64,000 nt of DNA. It comes from Amycolatopsis orientalis DSM 40040 = KCTC 9412 (lineage in GTDB: Bacteria > Actinomycetota > Actinomycetes > Mycobacteriales > Pseudonocardiaceae). The stretch is from positions 124,001 to 188,000 of the forward strand of contig NZ_ASJB01000045.1 in NCBI RefSeq assembly GCF_000478275.1. Direction: 5' to 3'. Position 1 is the stretch's first letter, and each line of letters opens with the position of its first letter. The notes under the pieces were generated by a model. That model had not been told where the DNA came from. It did no database searches and saw nothing but the letters and a program-made list of their open reading frames with translations. Position numbers and translations under genes: made by a program. Shown piece after piece: positions 58,709 through 64,000 of this stretch.

Positions 58709-59794
58709 ATGCCGGAGACCGGGGTCAATCTGCGCGGCCTGCGCCAGCACAACCGCGCGCTGCTGCTCGCGCACATCCTGCGCGCGGGCGGGCTCAGCCG
58801 CGTCGAACTCGCCGAACGCACCCGGCTCACCCAGCAGGCCGTCTCGAAGATCGTCCCCGAACTGCTGGACGCCGGCCTGCTGGACGAGGAACGCCAGCCC
58901 GCGTCCGGGGTCGGCAAGCCGCGCACGCTGCTGCGGGTGCGCGCGGACGCCCGGCACGCGCTCGGCGCCCAGCTCGACCGGGACTCGTTCCGGGTGCTCC
59001 GGACCGACCTGACCGGGAAGATCATCGCGTCGGAAGGCGGGCCCCTGCCGCCGGGATTCACCCCCGGCCAGGCCGTATCCGCCCTCGCCGAAGCGACCGA
59101 AGGGCTGCTCGACGGCGTCGAGCGTGAACGGGTACTCGGCATGGGCGTCGGCGCCGTCGGACCGCTCGACCATCGCGAGGGCATCGTCCGGGACGCCACG
59201 AACATGCCCGGCTGGCACCACGTCCCCCTGCGCGACCTGCTCACGGAACGCGTCGGACTGCCCGTGCGGCTCGACAAGAACACCAACGCCGCCGCCTTCG
59301 CCCAGCACTGGACCGACGGCGGCCAGGCCGCGACCGCCGTCGTCCTCGTCGGCACCGGGATCGGCGTCGGGCTGCTGATCGACGGCGGGCTGTACCGCGG
59401 GCCCCGGACCAACGCCGGCGAGTTCGGGCATACGACACTCGCCTTCGACGGACCGCGCTGCGCGTGCGGGCGCCGCGGCTGCGTCGAGGTACTGCACAAC
59501 GCGGCGGCGACCACGGAGGAGGCGGCGGGCCTGCTGGGGACCGGACTCGCCGACCTCGTCCAGATCCTCGACCTCGAACGCGTCGTGCTGACCGGGCGCG
59601 CGGTCCGCGCGGAACCGGAGATCTACCGGGACACGGTCGCCGCGCGGCTGCGGGAACTCCTGCCTTTGCCGCACTGGCAACGGATCCAGGTCGATCTCGA
59701 CGAGATGGGCGACGACGTCGTCGCGTTCGGGGCGGCGGCCGAGGTGCTGGCCGGGTTCTACGACAGCGGCGACATCACCGGTCTGAGCCGGTAA
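58709..59794 (+). CDS. ROK-family transcriptional regulator
   Basis: The 361-residue protein joins an N-terminal MarR-like HTH (LRQHNRALLLAHILRAGGLSR, TQQAVSKIVPELLDAGLL) to a ROK sugar-kinase-like domain. That domain has the Asn/Asp-type motif LDKNTNAAAFA, VVLVGTGIGVGLLIDG and the zinc motif CACGRRGCVE. ATG 58709 has an AGGA at good spacing; ATG 58700 is possible. It probably controls the divergent oxidoreductase. Its last 15 codons are duplicated 453 bp downstream, so the present C-terminus (GLSR) may have been replaced by an insertion event. Confidence 0.8.
   Translation: MPETGVNLRGLRQHNRALLLAHILRAGGLSRVELAERTRLTQQAVSKIVPELLDAGLLDEERQPASGVGKPRTLLRVRADARHALGAQLDRDSFRVLRTDLTGKIIASEGGPLPPGFTPGQAVSALAEATEGLLDGVERERVLGMGVGAVGPLDHREGIVRDATNMPGWHHVPLRDLLTERVGLPVRLDKNTNAAAFAQHWTDGGQAATAVVLVGTGIGVGLLIDGGLYRGPRTNAGEFGHTTLAFDGPRCACGRRGCVEVLHNAAATTEEAAGLLGTGLADLVQILDLERVVLTGRAVRAEPEIYRDTVAARLRELLPLPHWQRIQVDLDEMGDDVVAFGAAAEVLAGFYDSGDITGLSR
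59748..59785 (+). repeat. 38-bp direct repeat, left copy
   Basis: The 38 bp beginning TGGCCGGGTTCTACGACAGC, at the 3' end of the ROK gene, recur exactly at 60201-60238, 453 bp away in the same orientation and reading frame. Here it encodes AGFYDSGDITGL of the ROK protein. Confidence 0.9.
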
Positions 59795-59850
59795 CGGTCT
59801 TCACTCGCCAGACGATCTAGCAGCACCACCTGGAAATCGAGGGGACACAG

Positions 59851-60195
59851 TTGCGCGCTCGGACGATCACCTTGACCATCGCCGCTACCTGTGGGCTGCT
59901 GCTGGTCGGCTGCGGCAGCGAAACCACTCCACCCGACCCCAAGGCGGAATGGACAGCGGCGATGAAGACCGCCGGATTCGTCCCGAACTCCCCGCGCACG
60001 TACGACGAGATGTTCGAGGCGGCCAAGAACTTCTGCACTGCTGGGTCTGCGCTCGCGATCAGTGGACTCGCACGCACGGCGCTGACACCCGAAATGGCCG
60101 ATCGGACGGCGATGCCGGCCCGAGGCAAAGACCCGGACACCGCAGCGAAGGCTTACGGGGACGCCACCTGGAAATGGGCCTGCGGGCAGCGATAG
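59851..60195 (+). CDS. small lipoprotein within the direct-repeat cassette
   Basis: The 114-residue precursor starts at TTG behind GAGGGGAC and has a lipobox LLVGC (17-21), with lipidation at Cys21. The mature part is short and helical (EWTAAMKTAGFVPNSPRTYDEMFEAAKNFC and a final ATWKWACGQR), with two cysteines that could pair. I do not recognise its family. It is the only gene between the two 38-bp repeats, so it appears to have arrived as a cassette at the 3' end of the ROK gene. Confidence 0.65.
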   Translation: MRARTITLTIAATCGLLLVGCGSETTPPDPKAEWTAAMKTAGFVPNSPRTYDEMFEAAKNFCTAGSALAISGLARTALTPEMADRTAMPARGKDPDTAAKAYGDATWKWACGQR

Positions 60196-60200
60196 ATCTT

Positions 60201-60250
60201 TGGCCGGGTTCTACGACAGCGGCGACATCACCGGTCTGTCACCCGGATAG
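60201..60250 (+). pseudogene. orphan copy of the ROK gene 3' end (38-bp repeat, right copy)
   Basis: Positions 60201-60238 repeat the ROK gene end exactly. The frame continues to SPG and a TAG at 60248-60250. It probably represents the original ROK 3' end displaced by the inserted lipoprotein cassette; alternatively it arose by tandem duplication. There is no start codon. Confidence 0.65.
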
Positions 60251-60267
60251 GCGCTAACATCCGCCTC

Positions 60268-61812
60268 GTGTCCGACCAGACGACCCCGCCGGAGCGCGAG
60301 GCCCCGCTCTCCCTCACGCCGGGCGAACGGGTCATCCCGAGCTGGAACGAACCGCTCGTGGCCGCGGCCACCCGGCCGATCGGCGGTCCACTCGGCGAAC
60401 ACGCGGCCGTGGGACGGCACTGGTTCTGGTCGCCGCAGCGCGCCGGCCTGCTGCTGGCCTGTCTCGCGCTGCTGCTCTCGTGGTTCGGCAAGGCGTCGTG
60501 CATCCAGCAGTACACCGACGACTCCGGGATGAACCAGCTCGACTGGCGGGCGGGCCGCCCGTTCGTCGCGATGTGCTACTCGGACATCGTGCCGCTCTAC
60601 AGTTCCGAGCGGCTGAACGATCCGGACACCTTCCCGTACGTGACCTCGTGGACCGAGAACGCGGGCACGGTGAAGGAGACCACGAGGTACATGGAGTACC
60701 CGGTCGCGACCGGGCTGTTCCAGTGGATCAACGCGAAGCTCACCGAAGCCTGGCTCTCCGTCGCGGAAGCGGGCTGGTTGCCCGGCGCGCTCCCGGTCGC
60801 CGTCTACTTCAACATCTCCGCGCTCTGGCTCGCGCTCGCCTGGCTGGTGACGGTGTGGGCGACCGGCCGGTCACTGAAACGCCGTCCGTGGGACGCCGTC
60901 CTGGTCGCGATCTCCCCGCTGGTGCTGGTGCACACGTTCACCAACTTCGACGCCATCGCGACCGCGTTCACCGCGACCGCTCTGCTCGCTTGGGCAAGGC
61001 GGCGGCCGGAGGTCGCGGGTTTCCTGCTCGGCCTCGGCGCGGCGGCGAAGCTGTATCCGCTGCTCCTGCTCATCCCGCTGTTCTTCCTGTGCCTGCGCGC
61101 GGGCAAGGTCAAACAGTGGGTGCTCACCGCCGGACTCGCGGTGGCGACGTTCGTGGTGGTCAACGTCCCGTTCGCGCTCGCCGCGCCCACCGGCTGGTGG
61201 GAGTTCTTCCGGCTCAACACGGTGCGCCCGATGGATCCGGACTCGCTCTACAACGTGTTCTCCCACCTTTCCGGCTGGGCCGGGTTCGACGGGAAACTCG
61301 CCACGGGTCAGACGCCGGTCGTGCTCAACGTCGTCGTCGCGGTGCTGTTCCTCGCCGCTTGCGCCGGTATCGGGTACATCGCGCTGAAGGCACCGCGCCG
61401 TCCGCGGCTCGGCCAGCTCGCCTTCCTCGTGGTGGCCGCGTTCCTGCTGACCAACAAGGTGTGGAGCCCGCAGTACTCGCTGTGGCTGGTGCCGCTGGCG
61501 GTGCTCGCGATCCCGCGCTGGCGGCTGCTGCTCGGCTGGATGGTCATCGACGCGCTGGTGTGGGCGCCGCGGATGATGTACTACCTCGGCGTCGACAACA
61601 AAGGCCTGCCCGAGGACTGGTTCCTCGGCGCCGTCGTCGTCCGCGACCTCGCCGTGGTCGGTCTGTGCGCGCTGGTGATCCGGGAGATCCACCGGCCGCG
61701 CACAGACCTCGTCCGCCTCGCCGGGGACGACGACCCGGTGGGCGGTTTCCTCGACGGCGCGCCGGACGCTAAGCGCGTTTCAGCACCTCAGGTCCAGGAC
61801 GCTCCAGCCTGA
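60268..61812 (+). CDS. GT87/DUF2029-type membrane mannosyltransferase, homologue of Rv0051
   Basis: The 514-residue protein has about ten to eleven TM helices and matches the polyprenol-phosphate-mannose-dependent GT-C (GT87) family. It has a long first periplasmic loop with YMEYPVATGLFQWINAKL, NFDAIATAFTATALLAWARRRPEVAGFLLGLGAAAKLYP (within about 225-270), and NKVWSPQYSLWLVPL. Position after ponA-type genes corresponds to Rv0051 in Mycobacterium. GTG at 60268 is the start. Likely acts on lipid- or protein-linked glycans outside the membrane; acceptor unknown. Its 3' end overlaps the opposite gene by 44 bp. Confidence 0.85.
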   Translation: MSDQTTPPEREAPLSLTPGERVIPSWNEPLVAAATRPIGGPLGEHAAVGRHWFWSPQRAGLLLACLALLLSWFGKASCIQQYTDDSGMNQLDWRAGRPFVAMCYSDIVPLYSSERLNDPDTFPYVTSWTENAGTVKETTRYMEYPVATGLFQWINAKLTEAWLSVAEAGWLPGALPVAVYFNISALWLALAWLVTVWATGRSLKRRPWDAVLVAISPLVLVHTFTNFDAIATAFTATALLAWARRRPEVAGFLLGLGAAAKLYPLLLLIPLFFLCLRAGKVKQWVLTAGLAVATFVVVNVPFALAAPTGWWEFFRLNTVRPMDPDSLYNVFSHLSGWAGFDGKLATGQTPVVLNVVVAVLFLAACAGIGYIALKAPRRPRLGQLAFLVVAAFLLTNKVWSPQYSLWLVPLAVLAIPRWRLLLGWMVIDALVWAPRMMYYLGVDNKGLPEDWFLGAVVVRDLAVVGLCALVIREIHRPRTDLVRLAGDDDPVGGFLDGAPDAKRVSAPQVQDAPA

Positions 61813-62116
61813 GATGCCTGCCGAAGTCCTCGGCGCCGAAGTCGTCGATCTGGACGACGACCTCGTCGGGCGAGGTTTCGACGAGACGGCAGGTGAACCA
61901 GTCGTCGCCGTGCTTGACCGACCAGCGGTCGGCGAGGACGGCCAGCCCTTCGGCCTCCAGCAACGCGACGGAGTCGTCGAAGGCGGCCGGTCCGCCGAGC
62001 GGATAGCCGAAAACGGTCAGTGCCTGCCAGCGCGTGGCGGCGTCGTCCCGGGCGGGGACGACGTAGCCGACATGCTCGCCGTCCTCCGCCCGGTACACGG
62101 TGCGATGCTCGATCAT
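61769..62116 (-). CDS. small protein of unknown function
   Basis: The 115-residue soluble protein has alternating beta/alpha character: MIEHRTVYRAEDGEHVGYVVP, RWQALTVFGYPLGGPA, DSVALLEAEGLAVLADRWSVK, WFTCRLVETSPDEVVVQIDDFG. I do not recognise the family. It overlaps the GT87 gene's last 44 bp on the opposite strand and is divergent from the next gene. Regular codon bias supports it as real. Confidence 0.7.
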   Translation of the reverse strand: MIEHRTVYRAEDGEHVGYVVPARDDAATRWQALTVFGYPLGGPAAFDDSVALLEAEGLAVLADRWSVKHGDDWFTCRLVETSPDEVVVQIDDFGAEDFGRHLRLERPGPEVLKRA

Positions 62117-62211
62117 GGGGATCAGGTTCGACCCTCCCGTGGCGTGAGGGTCAAGCCGATTCAGCGCGGTTCGTCACGTACCGAGAAGCCCGGCCTGGAT
62201 AGCCTGCGCGG

Positions 62212-62694
62212 ATGGCCTTCCATCTCGCGCACGGCTCGGTCGTCCACCGCGCCACGACGCTGCACGGGTACTCCGCGATCGTCATGGTCGAGCGGTACGT
62301 GGGTGGCCGGTGGGAACTCGCCGCGGAGTTGCCCCACGACGCCGAGGAGATCACGGACGACGTCGCACGGGAGAAGCTGGGCGAGGCCGCCGACGAGCCC
62401 AGCCGGTTCGCGGTACCGCCGGAGACGGACGTGCCCGGCGGGCTGAAGGCGCGGCTGGACCAGCTGGACTCGATGATCGACGCCACGGTGGCGTGGCTGC
62501 GGGCCGGCGCGGCCGGCTCCGACACCGAACTGGCTTGGGCGCGCTATCAGTCGTCGGACTACGACTACGAACTCGACACCCGGGAAGCCTTGCGCGACGC
62601 GGCCGGGCTCCTGTCGCAGATGGTCAAGCACCGCGCCACGCTCGCCGCCCGTGCCGAAATGCGGCGCCGGAAGCGGGATTCCGAAGATGACTGA
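62212..62694 (+). CDS. helical protein of unknown function
   Basis: The 160-residue protein has an N-terminal beta-like half (FHLAHGSVVHRATTLHGYSAIVMVERYVGGRW), an acidic linker, and a C-terminal helical half ending in a strongly charged RRRKRDSEDD tail. I do not recognise the family. The start has no obvious Shine-Dalgarno and could be leaderless. It is followed by a 25-bp-arm palindrome. Confidence 0.65.
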   Translation: MAFHLAHGSVVHRATTLHGYSAIVMVERYVGGRWELAAELPHDAEEITDDVAREKLGEAADEPSRFAVPPETDVPGGLKARLDQLDSMIDATVAWLRAGAAGSDTELAWARYQSSDYDYELDTREALRDAAGLLSQMVKHRATLAARAEMRRRKRDSEDD

Positions 62695-62751
62695 CGCATT
62701 TAGTCCTCTGGATGCGCCCGGGGGCTGGGCGCATCCAGAGGACTAAATGCG
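62695..62751. repeat. 57-nt palindrome with 25-bp perfect arms (family C)
   Basis: Arms 62695-62719 and 62727-62751 are perfectly complementary; the left begins CGCATTTAGTCCTCTGGATG. The loop is GGGGGCT. It lies between the convergent unknown gene and nfo genes and could be a bidirectional terminator. Low sequence relation to families A and B apart from a CGCAT end. Confidence 0.85.
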
Positions 62752-62762
62752 GAAAGAGGGAG

Positions 62763-63542
62763 TCAGGCGGAGGCGACGCGCTCGCGGAGGTAGGCGATGT
62801 CGGCGGCCTGGCCTTCGGCCGGGGTCTCGACGATCACGGGCGCGCCGGCCTCGGCCGCGACCGCCGCCAGCACCTCGGGGTCGATCGTGCCGTCGCCGCC
62901 GACGACGTTGGCGTGCCGGTCCCGCGTGGAACCGAATTCGTCGCGCGAGTTGTTGAGGTGCACCAGGTCGATCCGGCCGGTGATGGCCTTGACCTTCTTG
63001 ACCGCCTCGGTCAGGTCCCAGCCCGCCGCGTACGCATGGCAGGTGTCGAAACAGAAGCCCGCGCCGAATTCGCCGACCTTGTCCCAGAGCCGGGCGATCG
63101 TGTCGAGGTCGCGGGTCATCGCGTTGTCACCGCCCGCGGTGTTCTCGATCAGGATCGGAACGGCGAAGCCGCCCTTCTCCTGTTCACGTTCGAAGAGCTT
63201 GCGCCAGTTGACAAGGCCTTCTTCGACGTCTTCCGCGGAGCCGACGTGGCCACCGTGCACGACGAGCCCTTTCGCGCCGATCTCGGCCGCGCCGTTCGCG
63301 TGCTGTGTGACGTTCTTCCGCGACGGGATCCGGATGCGGTTGTTCATCGACGCCACATTGATCAAATACGGCGAGTGGATGAACACCTCGACCGGCGATT
63401 CTTTGATCGCTTCGCCGTGCGGGTGGGGTTTGGGAGCTTTCCAGCCCTGCGGGTCGGAAAGGAAGAACTGGAGGACCTCGGCCTCGCGCTCGGCGACCGC
63501 GGATAGGGGGTCGTCGTCGCGGACATGGGCACCGATTTTCAT
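62763..63542 (-). CDS. nfo: endonuclease IV (AP endonuclease family 2)
   Basis: The 259-residue DNA-repair enzyme cleaves at abasic sites and has the zinc-ligand pattern of EndoIV. It includes VFIHSPYLIN, VVHGGHVG, ILIENTAGG, FCFDTCHAYAAG, DLVHLNNSRDEFGSTRDRH and VIVETPAEG near the C-terminus. The N-terminal KIGAHV is standard. Monocistronic as far as visible, divergent from the secreted protein at 63663. Confidence 0.94.
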   Translation of the reverse strand: MKIGAHVRDDDPLSAVAEREAEVLQFFLSDPQGWKAPKPHPHGEAIKESPVEVFIHSPYLINVASMNNRIRIPSRKNVTQHANGAAEIGAKGLVVHGGHVGSAEDVEEGLVNWRKLFEREQEKGGFAVPILIENTAGGDNAMTRDLDTIARLWDKVGEFGAGFCFDTCHAYAAGWDLTEAVKKVKAITGRIDLVHLNNSRDEFGSTRDRHANVVGGDGTIDPEVLAAVAAEAGAPVIVETPAEGQAADIAYLRERVASA

Positions 63543-63662
63543 GCCAGCAACCTACCCTCGCGGGATTTTCCCCGGCGCGGGCCGGATGGTCACGCTCGTG
63601 GGGTAGCGTGAGCGCGTTCCGTTAAAACCGCGTTGGGTCTTGAGGGGCGGAGGACGAACTCG

Positions 63663-64000
63663 ATGGGGAAGACTGCCGGGCGGATCACGGTTTGGGGATT
63701 CGCGCTTTCGGTCACGGCCGGACTCGCGTTCCCGATGACCGCGATGGCCGCCGGAGAACCGAATCCGACCCTTTCCGGCGACTGCGCCACCACGCTGCAG
63801 AACGGACAGTCCGGCAACGGCCTCGTTCTCGACGCGGGCGCTCCGCTGAACTCGCCCGAGGCGCTGACCGTCGGACTCGACTCGAAGGCCAAGACCGCCG
63901 AGGGCCGCAAGCCGCTGCTCTCCCTGCCGGTCGGCGACCTGGTGAAGGCGACCGGTCTCACCGACAACGCGGTCGGCGACCTCGCCGCGAAGGGCGTCTG
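63663..64000 (+). CDS. secreted protein, N-terminal part only (runs off the window)
   Basis: The 112 visible residues begin with a signal peptide (about 1-29, cleavage after AMA), followed by a mature part with two cysteines and NGQSGNGLVLDAGAPLNSPEAL. AGGACG precedes the ATG with good spacing. The gene continues past the end of the window, so no family is assigned. Confidence 0.7.
   Translation, partial: MGKTAGRITVWGFALSVTAGLAFPMTAMAAGEPNPTLSGDCATTLQNGQSGNGLVLDAGAPLNSPEALTVGLDSKAKTAEGRKPLLSLPVGDLVKATGLTDNAVGDLAAKGV

Overview
The window looks like chromosome from a high-GC actinobacterium of the Pseudonocardiales, most likely Amycolatopsis or a close relative. The reasons are strong G/C third-position codon bias, frequent GTG/TTG starts, an F420-type (LLM) oxidoreductase, a GTP-type PEP carboxykinase, an AftB-type arabinofuranosyltransferase (arabinogalactan envelope), DUF3311, DUF5318 and DUF6802 proteins, and the order ino1 - padR - DUF5318 - ponA - GT87. 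That order matches the oriC-proximal block Rv0046c-Rv0051 of Mycobacterium tuberculosis. I saw no rRNA, tRNA, CRISPR array, prophage or complete insertion sequence. The genus call is inference.

Layout. 0.1-11.5 kb: ceramidase-like membrane protein, a monocarboxylate-type Na+/solute symporter with its DUF3311 partner, a secreted tripeptidyl-aminopeptidase-like hydrolase, a small HTH protein converging on an EndoU-domain protein, a three-gene ABC/LLM operon, pckG, and an acidic DUF6802 protein. 11.5-18.8 kb: two dynamin-like GTPases, a GrpE-like protein, a TetR/YqeB pair, and a DesK/NarL-type two-component system. 18.8-26 kb: VOC protein, SDR with its TetR regulator, two tandem ABC-2 exporter modules, an unknown protein, and trmB. 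26-33.3 kb: MacB/FtsX-type ABC transporter divergent from a second two-component system, then a possible MITE and an amidohydrolase. 33.3-46.8 kb: secreted serine protease, SDR, aftB, methyltransferase, secreted SdrD-B-like protein, two tandem PhoX phosphatases, MarR/MFS efflux pair, HAD phosphatase, small membrane protein. 46.8-49.4 kb: a compact operon with type VII secretion features. 49.5-64 kb: ino1, padR, DUF5318, two tandem class A PBPs, Gfo/Idh oxidoreductase divergent from a ROK regulator, a lipoprotein cassette between 38-bp direct repeats, a GT87 mannosyltransferase-like protein, two unknown proteins, endonuclease IV, and the start of a secreted protein.

Themes. Envelope biogenesis dominates: class A PBPs, AftB, GT87, inositol synthesis for PI/PIM lipids, dynamins and secreted enzymes. 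Tandem paralogue pairs recur (ABC modules, PhoX, class A PBPs, and two related dynamins nearby). The intergenic DNA carries several families of structured repeats. Four loci share a 79-nt A-B-A-B-A element of 30+30+19 nt, two share a near-identical 46-nt perfect palindrome, and one has a 25-bp-arm palindrome. The most unusual items are this repeat family, the EndoU protein that seems to carry its own immunity-like domain, and the lipoprotein cassette at the 3' end of the ROK gene.
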